A DNA stretch of 64,000 nt from CAVVNP01 sp963800235 (GCA_963800235.1 CAWDAD010000001.1:930001-994000), one strand, 5' to 3'. Positions 1 to 8,441 are shown, counted from the first letter of the stretch. Notes: generated by a model not told the origin, from the letters alone. Numbers and translations: made by a program.

Positions 1-1157
1 GCGTCGGAGGTGCCGAGGCGGATCGAGAGCACCGGCCAGGAGAGGGTCAGCAGGATGATGAGCCCGACCGCGGCGAACGGCCACGGACGGCGCTGGATGG
101 CACGGCTCCACCGGTACCAGAAGCCCTTCAGGTCGACCCGGCTGGCGTCGGCGGCCCACGGCAGGGCCAGTCGGTCGATGGTGTGGCCCACGAAGCCGAG
201 CACCGCCGGTAGCAGGGTGAGCGAGCAGGCCATGGTGACGAGCACGGCCACCGCGGCGCCGAGCGCCATGCCGTTCACGAAGTCGATGCCCATGGCGAAC
301 ATGCCGAGCAGCGAGATCACGACCGTGCACCCGGCGAACACCACCGCCTTGCCCGAGGTGGAGATCGCCTCGGTGGTGGCCTGGGCCGGGTCCTTGCCCT
401 CCGACAGCCCCTGCCGGTAGCGCGTGACGATGAAGAGGGCGTAGTCGATGCCCACGCCGATGCCGATCATGGTCGCCAGCTCGATCACGAAGCTCGGCAT
501 GGTCACCACGTTCGACAGCAGGTTGACCGAGGCCAGCCCGACGCCCACGCCGAAGAGGGCGGTGCCGATGGGCAGGCCCATGGCCAGCACCGAGCCGAAG
601 GCGACGATCAGGATCACGACGGCGGCGAGGAGCCCGATGCCCTCGCTGTCGATCTTCTCCTGGGCGGCGAACTGCGAGGCCGACAGCTCCACCTGCAGCC
701 CGTCGCCGCGAGCGCCTTGGACCAGGTGCTCGACCCGGTCGACCAGGGTCGGCGGGAGGATCGACGGGTCGTCGAACTGCACCCGGGCGTAGGCGACGGT
801 GCCGTCGGGCGAGACCTGCTTGAAGGCCCCGGGATCGAAGGGCCCGACCGCCCCGCGGACGCCAGGCACCTTGCCGAGCTGCTGGACGAGGGTGTCGATC
901 CGAGCCTTGGTCGCCGGCGCCGACACGGGCCCGGTCGAGGCGAACACCACATCGGTCGAGGCCCCCGCCGCGGCGGAGAACTTGGAGGTCAGCAGGTCCT
1001 GGGCCTTCTGGGCGTCGCTGTCGGGGAGGTGGAAGGACAGCGCGAACCGGCTACCGCCGGCCGAGGAGAGGACGTTCACCCCGATCAGGAGCACCAGCCA
1101 CGCCGCCAGCACGATCCGCCGACGGCGATGGCACCATCCGGCCACCCTCTCGAGCAC
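1..1157 (-). CDS. MMPL-family RND-type membrane transporter, N-terminal part (cut by window edge)
   Basis: This is the N-terminal 385 residues of an inner-membrane exporter of the MMPL/RND superfamily; such proteins move lipids or hydrophobic molecules using the proton gradient. Visible are a first membrane helix (about residues 13-30, RIVLAAWLVLLIGVNVL), an extracytoplasmic domain (about 35-170) and then a run of membrane helices from about residue 180. One helix holds the family Asp-Tyr pair (GIGVGIDYALFIVTRYR) expected for proton relay. The start is a GTG at 1157 preceded by GGGAGGG at suitable spacing. The 3' end lies outside the window. The substrate cannot be told from sequence. Downstream neighbours are outside the window; the LCP gene upstream is on the same strand, 117 bases away. 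Confidence 0.88.
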   Translation of the reverse strand, partial: MLERVAGWCHRRRRIVLAAWLVLLIGVNVLSSAGGSRFALSFHLPDSDAQKAQDLLTSKFSAAAGASTDVVFASTGPVSAPATKARIDTLVQQLGKVPGVRGAVGPFDPGAFKQVSPDGTVAYARVQFDDPSILPPTLVDRVEHLVQGARGDGLQVELSASQFAAQEKIDSEGIGLLAAVVILIVAFGSVLAMGLPIGTALFGVGVGLASVNLLSNVVTMPSFVIELATMIGIGVGIDYALFIVTRYRQGLSEGKDPAQATTEAISTSGKAVVFAGCTVVISLLGMFAMGIDFVNGMALGAAVAVLVTMACSLTLLPAVLGFVGHTIDRLALPWAADASRVDLKGFWYRWSRAIQRRPWPFAAVGLIILLTLSWPVLSIRLGTSD

Positions 1158-1274
1158 GTGTCCCTCCCAGGTCCCTCGTCCGGCGATCATCGATGCGGCG
1201 TCCGGGGGACGGCCGACCCGGTCCAATCGGCGCGTTCCGCCCACACGTGAGCGTGTCATGCCCGCCCGGCCCGG

Positions 1275-2759
1275 TCACCCCTTGCAGGTCACCCCCGGGG
1301 GCGGGTCACCGGGCACCCGGCCGACCGGCTCGGTGATGGTGTCGCCGTGGCCGGCGGGCACGGTGCTGGACGGCGTGCCGGTGCCCGACGAGCTGCTCGT
1401 GCCCGACGCCGAGGTGGTCGGGGTGCCGGCCGCCGTGCCCGGCGGGCGGGCGACGGGGTCGACGGTCGTGAAGTCGGTGCCGGCCACGAGCACGACGGCG
1501 TCGGGGGCGAGGGTCGGATCGGGGACGAGGGTGGCGCCGGAGGTCAGGTGGCGGGCCAGCAGGTCGGCCCCCTCCTGGCTGTCCCCGCCGTAGCGGATCT
1601 GGGTCCGGTCGATCAGACCGAGGCCGATCTCGCTGCCGTTGCCCCAGCGGGCGATGTGGAAGCCGGACGCCTGCAGCGCCCCCGAGATGTTGGCGCCGAG
1701 GCTGGCGTCGTTCGTGCCGTTCAGCACGGTGACGTGGACGTCGCCCTCGGTCGTCGGCGGCAGCGGATCGCGGAAGCGGTCGAGGACCGGGGTGGCCAGC
1801 ACGTCGTCCATCTTCAGCACCTGGGCCCCGCCGGCGGTGGTGTAGGGCATCACCGGCAGGCTCACGGTGTCGAGCTTCGACGGGTCGAAGTCGGCGAAGC
1901 GGTGGGCCAGGGCCAGCAGGTCGCTGACCGAGAGGCCGGTGTCGATGCTGACGTTGTCGATGCCCACCTGCACCAGCTGGTTGAGCGTCACCGGGTTGGA
2001 GATCTTGGTCAACGCCTTGGTCAGCGCCCGGCGCATGAAGTGCTGCTGGCGGGCGATGCGCCCCAGGTCGCCGGTGCCGTCGGTGACGGTGCGACCGTTG
2101 GGGAGGGTGTAGCTGAGGTCACGGGATCGGGCGAAGGCCAACGCCTGCGAGCCGTCGAGCACGGTGCAGCCGGTGGTGTTGATCTCGAGGCCGGAGTGGG
2201 GGTCGTGCATGGGGGTGTCGAAGTACATGGGCACCCCGCCGATGGTGTTCACCAACCCCTCGAAGCCCTTGAAGTTCACCTCGATGAAGTGGTTGATCGG
2301 GATCTTGAACCGCTCCTCGATCGTGTCGACGAGCGTCTGCTTGCCGAAGCCGAAGGCGGCGTTGATCCGCTCGTTCATGTTCTGGCCGGCGATGGGCCCC
2401 CAGAGGTCGCGGGGCAGCGACAGCAGCGACACCCGCTCGTTGTGCGGGTCGATCCGCATCACCATGATCGTGTCGGACCGCTCGCCGGGCGACGCCCCGA
2501 ACGCCGCCCCGTTCGGGTCGGCGGCGGCCAGGTCGGTGCGGGAGTCCGAGCCCACGACGAGGTAGTTGGCCGGCGCGCCGTCGGCCGCGGTGTTCAGGGC
2601 GATCTTGTCGCGATGGATCTGGCCGTAGCGCCAGGCGCCGTAGCCGACCGCCAGCGCCGCCACGGTGCAGGCGACGGTGAGCAGGCCGAGGGTGCCGAGG
2701 AGCAGCTTCTGGGCCGAGGAACGCCCGCCGGGGCGGGCCGAGGCGTCGCCCAGGAACAT
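1275..2759 (-). CDS. LytR-CpsA-Psr (LCP) family glycopolymer transferase
   Basis: A 494-residue membrane-anchored LCP protein; the family attaches anionic glycopolymers or arabinogalactan to peptidoglycan outside the membrane. A short cytoplasmic tail is followed by one membrane helix (about residues 18-43). The LCP domain follows, with the conserved blocks VVGSDSR, ERSDTIMVMRID, SLPRDLW, NERINAAF and LDGSQALAFARSR, then a LytR_C-type domain (about 345-430, VTVLNGTNDASLG) and a Ser/Thr/Pro/Gly-rich tail. The start ATG at 2759 has no clear Shine-Dalgarno, but a TAGCGT box lies 8 bases upstream, suggesting a leaderless message. The longer open frame reaching to 4148 is read-through of an antisense frame of the acyl-CoA dehydrogenase and is not coding. 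A second LytR_C protein lies at 19343-20728. Confidence 0.93.
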   Translation of the reverse strand: MFLGDASARPGGRSSAQKLLLGTLGLLTVACTVAALAVGYGAWRYGQIHRDKIALNTAADGAPANYLVVGSDSRTDLAAADPNGAAFGASPGERSDTIMVMRIDPHNERVSLLSLPRDLWGPIAGQNMNERINAAFGFGKQTLVDTIEERFKIPINHFIEVNFKGFEGLVNTIGGVPMYFDTPMHDPHSGLEINTTGCTVLDGSQALAFARSRDLSYTLPNGRTVTDGTGDLGRIARQQHFMRRALTKALTKISNPVTLNQLVQVGIDNVSIDTGLSVSDLLALAHRFADFDPSKLDTVSLPVMPYTTAGGAQVLKMDDVLATPVLDRFRDPLPPTTEGDVHVTVLNGTNDASLGANISGALQASGFHIARWGNGSEIGLGLIDRTQIRYGGDSQEGADLLARHLTSGATLVPDPTLAPDAVVLVAGTDFTTVDPVARPPGTAAGTPTTSASGTSSSSGTGTPSSTVPAGHGDTITEPVGRVPGDPPPGVTCKG

Positions 2760-2767
2760 GGCGTTCC

Positions 2768-2773
2768 ACGCTA
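2768..2773 (-). promoter_or_regulatory. Putative -10 box (TAGCGT) of the LCP gene
   Basis: TAGCGT on the minus strand ends 8 bases before the ATG at 2759, with no ribosome binding site between them. This matches the leaderless arrangement seen at several other genes here. Confidence 0.4.
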
Positions 2774-2881
2774 GCGACGGCCCTGCACGAGTCCCGTGCA
2801 CCCTGTGACCGACGGCGCCCTGCCCGACGGCCCCGACGGCGAGCCCGCGCCGGGCACCCGCTGCCGATCGGCGACGGGCGC

Positions 2882-4123
2882 TCAGGCGTTGGCCGGCTTC
2901 GGCTCCTTCGGCAGGCCGAGGACCCGCTCGCCCACGATGTTGCGCTGGATCTCGGCGGTCCCGCCCCAGATCGTCTCGGAGCGGCTGAAGAAGAACGAGG
3001 CCTGCAGCGGGCTGACCGGGTAGTCGCGCTCGACGCTGTGGCGACGGACCCCGGGGAGGGCCTCGTCGTCGTGCTCGCCGCCCAGCACGTCGCCGGCCAT
3101 GCCGAGGATGTCCATGGCCAGCTTCATGGTGTCCCGGTGGGTCTCGGACCAGAACATCTTGTTGGTGGCGCCGAGGGCGGTGACCCCGAAGTCCTTCTTG
3201 TCGTGCAGCACCGAGCTCAGGGTGCGGTAGCCGTTGAAGCGCATGATCTGCACCTTGGACCACTGGCGGGCCAGGCGCTGGCGGATGATCGGGTCGTCGA
3301 TCCGGCCGTTCGCCCGGGCCTTGTCGATGATGGCCTCGAGCTCGCGCTCGAAGCGCCGGTAGCTGGTGGTCGCCGAGGATCCCCGCTCGAAGCCGAGGGT
3401 GGTCATGGCGACCTTCCAGCCGTCGTTGAGACCGCCGACCACGTTCTCCTTCGGGCACCGGGCGTCGGAGAAGAACACCTCGTTGAACTCGCCGGAGCCG
3501 TCGGGCTGGACGATGGGTCGCACCTCGATGCCGTCCTGCTTCATGGGCACGAGCAGGTAGGAGATGCCCTTGTGCTTCGAGGCCTCGGGGTCGGTGCGGG
3601 CCAGCAGGAAGATGTAGTCGGCGTACTGGGCCTGGGTGGTCCAGACCTTCTGGCCGTTGATGACCCACTCGTCGCCGTCGAGCTCGGCCCGGGTCTTGAG
3701 CGAGGCCAGGTCGGAGCCCGACTCGGGCTCGGAGAAGCCCTGGCACCAGGAGATCTGGCCGCTCAGGATCTGGGGCAGGAAGTGCCGCTTCTGCTCCTCG
3801 GTGCCCCACTGCAGGATGGTGGGGCCGACCAGGGTGTCGCCGAAGAAGTCGGCCCGCATGGGCGCGTGGGCCCGGGCGAACTCCTCGTTGAGGACCACGC
3901 TCTGCAGCGTCGAGAGGCCCTTGCCGCCGTACTCCTGGGGCCAGGAGGCGCAGATCCAGCCGCCCTCGTGCAGGGTCTGCACCCAGGCCTCGTTGAACTT
4001 CTTGCGATCGTCGCCGGTGAGCTCGAAGTCGTCGTCGAACCAGCCGTCGGGCAGGTGCTCCTCGAGCCAGGCCCGGATCTCGGCGCGGAACTCCTCGGCC
4101 TCGGGGGGGTAGGTCAGATCCAT
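2882..4123 (-). CDS. Acyl-CoA dehydrogenase family flavoprotein
   Basis: A 413-residue FAD enzyme of the acyl-CoA dehydrogenase family, which makes the alpha,beta double bond of acyl-CoA esters in fatty-acid or steroid-type breakdown. The N-terminal helical domain (MDLTYPPEAEEFRAEIRAWL), the middle beta domain with WCQGFSEPESGSDLASL and VINGQKVWTT, and the C-terminal helical domain ending GGTAEIQRNIVGERVLGLP are all present at normal length. The Trp-Gly-Gly-Thr-Ala-Glu segment is typical of the FAD-binding C-terminal region. Substrate chain length cannot be read from sequence; the family resembles actinobacterial FadE enzymes. A perfect palindrome just upstream (4132-4149) is a likely operator, so the gene is probably induced by an acyl-CoA ligand. 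Confidence 0.93.
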   Translation of the reverse strand: MDLTYPPEAEEFRAEIRAWLEEHLPDGWFDDDFELTGDDRKKFNEAWVQTLHEGGWICASWPQEYGGKGLSTLQSVVLNEEFARAHAPMRADFFGDTLVGPTILQWGTEEQKRHFLPQILSGQISWCQGFSEPESGSDLASLKTRAELDGDEWVINGQKVWTTQAQYADYIFLLARTDPEASKHKGISYLLVPMKQDGIEVRPIVQPDGSGEFNEVFFSDARCPKENVVGGLNDGWKVAMTTLGFERGSSATTSYRRFERELEAIIDKARANGRIDDPIIRQRLARQWSKVQIMRFNGYRTLSSVLHDKKDFGVTALGATNKMFWSETHRDTMKLAMDILGMAGDVLGGEHDDEALPGVRRHSVERDYPVSPLQASFFFSRSETIWGGTAEIQRNIVGERVLGLPKEPKPANA

Positions 4124-4131
4124 GGCCCCAT

Positions 4132-4149
4132 CTTGACCGACGGGTCAAG
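4132..4149. promoter_or_regulatory. Putative operator palindrome CTTGACCGACGGGTCAAG at the acyl-CoA dehydrogenase promoter
   Basis: A perfect inverted repeat with 7-bp arms (CTTGACC / GGTCAAG) and a 4-bp centre, 8 bases upstream of the ATG at 4123. It overlaps where the -10 region would be, as expected for a repressor site. The core TTGACC-N4-GGTCAA recurs at 32975-32990 in front of the MoxR gene. A TetR-type fatty-acid regulator is a reasonable guess but not shown. Confidence 0.55.
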
Positions 4150-4219
4150 TCTGGGGCGAGCCGGGGCGGGCCCCTGCGCCCGTGCCCGTCAGCCGGTCTC
4201 AGCCGGTGTCAGCTCGGTC

Positions 4220-4879
4220 TCAGCCGGGGGCGCCGGCCCGCTCGAGCACCTCGGCCACCGCGTCGTGACCGAGCTCGCGAGCGAACCCCAGCGCCGAGTA
4301 CCCGTGCTCGCCGCGCCGCCCGGGGTCGGCGCCGCACTGCAGGAGGCGGGCCACCACCCGCTCGTGACCGCTCTGGGCGGCGAACATGAGCGCCACGTTG
4401 CCCTCGTCGTCGGCCGCGTCGACGTCGGCGCCGTGGTCGACCAGGGCCTGGACCACCGGCTCGTGGCCGCCGTTGGCCGCGTAGAGCAGCGCGGTGGCGC
4501 CGGAGGCGTCCCGATGGTCGACGTCCGCGCCCCGCAGGAGCAGGTCGTCGACCAGACCGAGCCGCCCCCGCATGGCGAAGGCCATGAGCATGGTCGCCCC
4601 CTCCCCCAGCGGCTTGGCCACCGACGGGTGGGGCTCGGGCAGGAGCCGGATCGGGAGCGACACCGTCGCGGCCATGCGGTTCGCCGTCGCCTCGACGATC
4701 GGGGCGGGGTCGTCGGGGTCGTCGGCCCGGCTGTAGAGCAGCAGGGCGTCGCCGGCGGCGGTCACCGACCGAAGCTCGTTGACCAGCTGGGCCTGGGTGA
4801 GCCAGGCCTGGGTGCCGTCGGCGCGCACGACGAAGATCGCCCCGTCCACGGTGAGGTGAACGTAGAACGGCGAGGGCAT
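4220..4879 (-). CDS. Ankyrin-repeat protein
   Basis: A 219-residue soluble protein with no signal peptide. The first 90 residues form an unrecognised domain (MPSPFYVHLTVDGAIFVVRADGTQ). The C-terminal half (about 95-215) is four ankyrin repeats, seen as the series GATMLMAFAMRGRLGLVDDL, GATALLYAANGGHEPVVQAL, GNVALMFAAQSGHERVVARL and GYSALGFARELGHDAVAEVL, with GADVD-type turns between them. Ankyrin repeats bind partner proteins; the partner is unknown. It stands alone on the minus strand and is divergent from the F420-type oxidoreductase 67 bases away. A TACCGT box 9 bases before the ATG suggests a leaderless message. Confidence 0.88.
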   Translation of the reverse strand: MPSPFYVHLTVDGAIFVVRADGTQAWLTQAQLVNELRSVTAAGDALLLYSRADDPDDPAPIVEATANRMAATVSLPIRLLPEPHPSVAKPLGEGATMLMAFAMRGRLGLVDDLLLRGADVDHRDASGATALLYAANGGHEPVVQALVDHGADVDAADDEGNVALMFAAQSGHERVVARLLQCGADPGRRGEHGYSALGFARELGHDAVAEVLERAGAPG

Positions 4880-4888
4880 CGGCGGCCG

Positions 4889-4894
4889 ACGGTA
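4889..4894 (-). promoter_or_regulatory. Putative -10 box (TACCGT) of the ankyrin gene
   Basis: TACCGT on the minus strand, 9 bases before the ATG at 4879; no Shine-Dalgarno is seen. Confidence 0.35.
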
Positions 4895-4934
4895 TCCCCT
4901 GCGGCTCCCCCGGGGTGCCGAGATGGGCGCCGCC

Positions 4935-4940
4935 TACGAT
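4935..4940 (+). promoter_or_regulatory. Putative -10 box (TACGAT) of the FrhB-like gene
   Basis: TACGAT ends 6 bases before the ATG at 4947, and no ribosome binding site is present. This favours the start at 4947 over the in-frame ATG at 4923, which lies upstream of the box. Confidence 0.45.
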
Positions 4941-4946
4941 GCCGCG

Positions 4947-6149
4947 ATGGCTGTGACCGAGGAGCAGACCGCCCCGCCCAAGCGGGAGCGCTGGACCAAC
5001 CAGTGGAAGGAGCTCTACGACGAGGTCATCACCTCCGGTCTGTGCACCGGCTGCTCCGGCTGCGTGGTCGCCTGCCCCCACGACGTGATCGGCTACCAGC
5101 ACGAGGAGGGCGGGTACCGGCCGTTCCACCTCGAGGACGAGCTGGGACCCGACGACTGCATCCACGGCCAGAAGGGGTGCACGTCCTGCACCCGGGCCTG
5201 CCCCCGCTTCCGGGACTGGGAGAGCACCGCCGACGACCACCTGTTCGCCCGGGAGCGGACCGTCGAGGAGCTGTCGGGCATCTACGACGAGGTGCTGCTC
5301 ACCCGGGCGGCGGACGACTCGGTGCACGACCTCGGCCAGGACGGCGGCCTGGTGTCGGCGATCCTGCTGTGGCTGCTCGAGGAGGGCTACATCGACGGGG
5401 CCCTGGTGTCGTACCTGGAGGGCGACGGCTCGACCTGGAAGGCCAAGCCGGGCGTCGCCACCAACCGGGAGGAGGTGCTGGCCACCGCCGGCAGCCGCTA
5501 CACCTACTCGGCCAACCTGCTCGCCATCGACGAGGCGCTCGAGCGGGGGCTGTCCAAGCTGGCGCTGGTCGGCATGAGCTGCATGACCTCGGTCCCGCCG
5601 ATCATGTGGTCGCGCAAGGTCGGCAAGATCTCCAAGCCGATCATCTTCAACATCGGGCTGCTCTGCTCGAAGACCTTCGACGACCGGATCTTCGAGGAGC
5701 TGTTCGAGGCCAAGTACGGCCTCAAGCGGGCCGACATCAAGAAGGTCAACATCAAGGGCGTCTTCCAGATCTGGACCCACGACGGCGAGTACCACGAGGT
5801 CCCGCTCAAGGAGTGCCACGCCTGGACCCGTGAAGGCTGCAACCACTGCCCGGACTTCGCCGCCGAGCACGCCGACATCTCGACCGGCGGCATCGGCAAG
5901 TACAACGACTGGACCCTCACCGTGGTCCGCACCGAGCTCGGCAAGGCGGTGATGGATCGGCTGGTGGCGGCAGGGCGCATCGAGACCCGTCCCGGCAGCG
6001 ACGACCCCGCCGCCATCGAGCTGATGCACAAGCTGTCGCGTCGCAGCCGCAAGCGGTGGCCCGAGTTCGCCGTCGACCTGCCGGGCCGGGTGCCGCCCCT
6101 CCCCCCGAAGAAGCCCAAGCCCGCGGCGGACGGAGCCGCCGCCGGCTAG
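4947..6149 (+). CDS. Coenzyme F420 hydrogenase/dehydrogenase beta-subunit (FrhB) family protein
   Basis: A 400-residue iron-sulfur flavoprotein of the FrhB family, whose members pass electrons between F420 or other low-potential carriers and a substrate. The N-terminus has a ferredoxin-like cluster motif (CTGCSGCVVACP) and a second cysteine group (CIHGQKGCTSCTRACP), giving two likely [4Fe-4S] clusters. The FrhB N- and C-terminal domains follow, with GGLVSAIL, VGMSCMTSVPP, NIGLLCSKTFDD and the late CNHCPDF pair. No hydrogenase subunit, F420 biosynthesis gene or partner dehydrogenase is nearby, so the redox partner is unknown. The C-terminus is Pro/Lys/Ala-rich. Its stop overlaps the stop of the convergent lipoprotein gene by 4 bases. 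The start was set by the -10 box position. Confidence 0.85.
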   Translation: MAVTEEQTAPPKRERWTNQWKELYDEVITSGLCTGCSGCVVACPHDVIGYQHEEGGYRPFHLEDELGPDDCIHGQKGCTSCTRACPRFRDWESTADDHLFARERTVEELSGIYDEVLLTRAADDSVHDLGQDGGLVSAILLWLLEEGYIDGALVSYLEGDGSTWKAKPGVATNREEVLATAGSRYTYSANLLAIDEALERGLSKLALVGMSCMTSVPPIMWSRKVGKISKPIIFNIGLLCSKTFDDRIFEELFEAKYGLKRADIKKVNIKGVFQIWTHDGEYHEVPLKECHAWTREGCNHCPDFAAEHADISTGGIGKYNDWTLTVVRTELGKAVMDRLVAAGRIETRPGSDDPAAIELMHKLSRRSRKRWPEFAVDLPGRVPPLPPKKPKPAADGAAAG

Positions 6150-6694
6150 GACGAGGCGCCGGAGCTCGAGGCCGGGGCGGGGGTGGAGCCGCCCGGGCTG
6201 GTCGTGGTGGTGGAACCACCCGCCGGGCTCGTCGTCGTGGTCGGACCGGAGGACGGGCTGGTCGCCGACGCCTGGCAGGCCGTCACCTGCTTGGCGATGG
6301 GCGCCGGCAGCGTCTGGTTCGGGTTGTCCTGCAGGCTCGAGTTGGCCTTGGTGAAGGTGGCGAACGGGACGTTCTTCACCAGGCCGTCGTAGACGCAGCG
6401 GCAGTCCTTCTCGCTGCCGAGCTTCACGGCGGACCCGGTCGAGGTCCCGGAGTCGCGGCTGCCCGACGACGTGTTCGACGCGCCGGTGCAGCCCTCGACG
6501 AACGCCTTCTCGACGTCGGAGCCGTACTTGGTGGGCTGCTGGTTGCCGCAGGCCGCCACCAGCACCAGACCCAGCGCGACGAGGGCTACGACGAGCGGGC
6601 GACGTCGGGTCGCGACGAGGGTGCGGCGGCGGACAGGCACGGCGGAAGACGGTACCTGACCGTCTCCCCCCGACGAAGCCCGCCCACCCGCCAC
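6146..6694 (-). CDS. Putative lipoprotein, unknown function
   Basis: A 182-residue exported protein. After an Arg-rich start and a hydrophobic helix comes a lipobox (VLVAAC, Cys49 in the longest form), so the mature protein should be lipid-anchored outside the membrane. The mature part has several cysteines (EGCTG, CRCVYDGL, TACQAS) and a conserved-looking core with YDGLVKNVPF; the last 50 residues are a Ser/Thr/Gly/Pro spacer. A GTG start inside the Arg-rich segment (VPVRRRTLVATRR) is an alternative that gives a more usual signal peptide. I do not recognise a family, though the core resembles small actinobacterial secreted proteins with a paired-cysteine fold. Confidence 0.75.
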   Translation of the reverse strand: MAGGRASSGGDGQVPSSAVPVRRRTLVATRRRPLVVALVALGLVLVAACGNQQPTKYGSDVEKAFVEGCTGASNTSSGSRDSGTSTGSAVKLGSEKDCRCVYDGLVKNVPFATFTKANSSLQDNPNQTLPAPIAKQVTACQASATSPSSGPTTTTSPAGGSTTTTSPGGSTPAPASSSGASS

Positions 6695-6764
6695 CGATCG
6701 GGTGAGCGGCGGATCCGGCGACCGGACCGGCGACGGGCCAGGCGACCCCGCCGACGGCGGACCC

Positions 6765-6817
6765 GCAGACCAGGCGGCGCCGCCGGCGACCGATCCCGGC
6801 AGACCAGGCGGCGCCGC
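6765..6817. repeat. Short direct repeat (19-bp unit, 34-bp spacing) in an intergenic gap
   Basis: GCAGACCAGGCGGCGCCGC occurs at 6765 and again at 6799 in the 132-base gap between the lipoprotein and DUF222 genes. Flanking text is rich in GGCGACC-like words. It may simply be GC-rich slippage. Confidence 0.4.
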
Positions 6818-6826
6818 GGATGGGGC

Positions 6827-8230
6827 TCACGGCCCGAGCGCCAGGGGGAGGCGGCGCGCTTCGTCGGCCGTCACCACATCGGCGGTGCGCCGACCTCCGG
6901 CGACCGGATCGGTGCGGATGGCCGCACCACCGCAGCTGCCCTCGCGGCTCAGAGCGACGTGGTTCGGGGGCGGGGGCAACCGGCCGGGCTCTCCGCGGAC
7001 GGCCCGGGGTGGACCGGGCCCCGAGGGCGGAGCCAGGATCCACGAGAAGGGCATGTGGCCGGGCTCGAGCCGCCAGCCGCTCGTCGTGACCAGGTCGTGG
7101 TGGTGACGGCAGAGCGGTGCCAGCTCGACCAGCGCGGTTCGGCCGGTGTCGGCCCAGCCGGTGGACGAGGTGGTGTGGTGGATCTCGAGGCAGTGCCGCG
7201 ACCCGCAGACCACGCATCCGTCGTAGAGCACGTCGAGCGCCACCTTCATCCGCTCGGTCGGTGCCCGGCTGGCGCTCGCCATGGTGCGGAGCTCGTCGCC
7301 GTGGCGCAGGAACAGTCGAAGGGTCGCCTCGCCCAGCTGCTCGACGGCCCATCCGACCGGGACCGGCCCGATGCCCGGGATCTCGCAGTGCTCGCCGGGC
7401 TCGGCGGCCCGCCGTCGCAGCGCCGGCAGGTCGACGACCACCGAGATGGCGACCTTCGGCTTCGGTGGATCACACCCGTCGGTGCCGGCGCCACCGGACC
7501 GGGAGCGACGAGCGAGCTCGACCAGCGCATCGGCCCGGTAGGCGGCCTGGGGATCGCGCCCGCCCGAGCGGTGCGCGACCCGGTAGACCCCCTCGGTCAG
7601 GCGCTCGAGCTCTGCCTGCACCTCGGCCCCGGCCTGGGGCGGCAGCACCGCGTCCATGGTCCAGCAGCCGTCGGCATCGTGGCCGAACCGCACCCGGCGC
7701 GCCTGACGCTGCCGGCGTTCCCGCGCGGCATCCTCCTCGGCCGTGCGTGCCGACGCCCGGACGCGATCGGCCCGCAGCCGGGTCTGGCGGAGCGTCTCCC
7801 GTCGTGCCCGGTCGACCAGCTCGGGCTCGGACGCCGGGTCGGACCGGGTGGCCAGGCTCACCGCTGCGGCCTGCTCGGTGGAGATGGCGCCCTCTCGGAG
7901 GGCGCCCGCCAGCTCGGACTGCACCGACAGGGCCTGAGCGGTCTCGGCATCGCGACGAGCCGTGCCGAAGCTCCCGCCGGTGCGACAGGTCAACCAGTCC
8001 TCGAAGCTGCGCGCCCCGTCACCGCTCCACGACCCGGTCTTCGACACCCGACCGGCGAGCAGCAGGCGCGCCGCCCCGAGGAGCTTCTCGGTGGCCAGCA
8101 CCGCGGTGAGCGCCGATCGGGCCGCGCCGCCGGACAACGCCTCGGGATCGAGGTCTGTCACCAACGCGGCCACGTCGTCGTGGATCGCTTCGAACGAGCC
8201 CACCGGTCGGTCACCTCCCTCCGTGAGCAC
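6827..8230 (-). CDS. DUF222 domain-containing HNH endonuclease-like protein (13E12 family)
   Basis: A 467-residue protein of the actinobacterial DUF222/13E12 type. The N-terminal two thirds are helical DUF222 sequence (RSFEDWLTCRTGGSFGTAR, then LRADRVRASARTAEEDAARE and DGCWTMDAVLPPQAG). A C-terminal HNH nuclease domain follows, with CVVCGSRHCLEIHH and LAPLCRHHHDLVTTSGW, so the metal and catalytic His residues are intact. Members are often present in many copies per genome; their job is not well established and some lie near mobile DNA. Here the neighbours are ordinary and no other mobile signature is present. The start is not strongly supported by a ribosome binding site. A region of lower GC with an imperfect inverted repeat lies upstream. 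Confidence 0.88.
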   Translation of the reverse strand: MLTEGGDRPVGSFEAIHDDVAALVTDLDPEALSGGAARSALTAVLATEKLLGAARLLLAGRVSKTGSWSGDGARSFEDWLTCRTGGSFGTARRDAETAQALSVQSELAGALREGAISTEQAAAVSLATRSDPASEPELVDRARRETLRQTRLRADRVRASARTAEEDAARERRQRQARRVRFGHDADGCWTMDAVLPPQAGAEVQAELERLTEGVYRVAHRSGGRDPQAAYRADALVELARRSRSGGAGTDGCDPPKPKVAISVVVDLPALRRRAAEPGEHCEIPGIGPVPVGWAVEQLGEATLRLFLRHGDELRTMASASRAPTERMKVALDVLYDGCVVCGSRHCLEIHHTTSSTGWADTGRTALVELAPLCRHHHDLVTTSGWRLEPGHMPFSWILAPPSGPGPPRAVRGEPGRLPPPPNHVALSREGSCGGAAIRTDPVAGGRRTADVVTADEARRLPLALGP

Positions 8231-8315
8231 ACGTCGACCGAGGTCGACGGAACGGCTGACGGGTCCGAAGAGGACCGAGCCACTCGGTCATCGGAGACGA
8301 CCAGGTGGTACTACC

Positions 8316-8343
8316 GACAATACACGTACAGGTGTTCGTTGTC
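8316..8343. promoter_or_regulatory. Imperfect inverted repeat in the divergent DUF222/lipoprotein intergenic region
   Basis: GACAA-T-ACAC...GTGT-TC-GTTGTC forms an interrupted dyad in the most AT-rich part of the 211-base divergent gap. It could be a control site for either gene. Confidence 0.3.
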
Positions 8344-8441
8344 AAGAGGGAGCTGGTCCCGATCCGCCAGAGCCAGGTGTGCCGCTCCGATCGACAGGGT
8401 ACGGATGCCCACTGACGGGATGCGAGTGGGAGGGACGTGCG

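Noticed and set aside
3038..5833. Very long open frame (931 codons) on the plus strand
   Set aside because: It runs antisense to the acyl-CoA dehydrogenase and ankyrin genes and is made of GC-rich, stop-poor text (Gly/Val/Leu/Asp-rich). No domain is visible; the opposite strand encodes clear proteins.
4209..7352. 1047-codon minus-strand open frame
   Set aside because: It is antisense or out of frame to the FrhB-like, lipoprotein and DUF222 genes, with Arg/Ala/Gly-rich nonsense sequence.
6827..8230. Mobile element around the DUF222/HNH gene
   Set aside because: No terminal repeats, transposase, intron structure or target duplication is visible.
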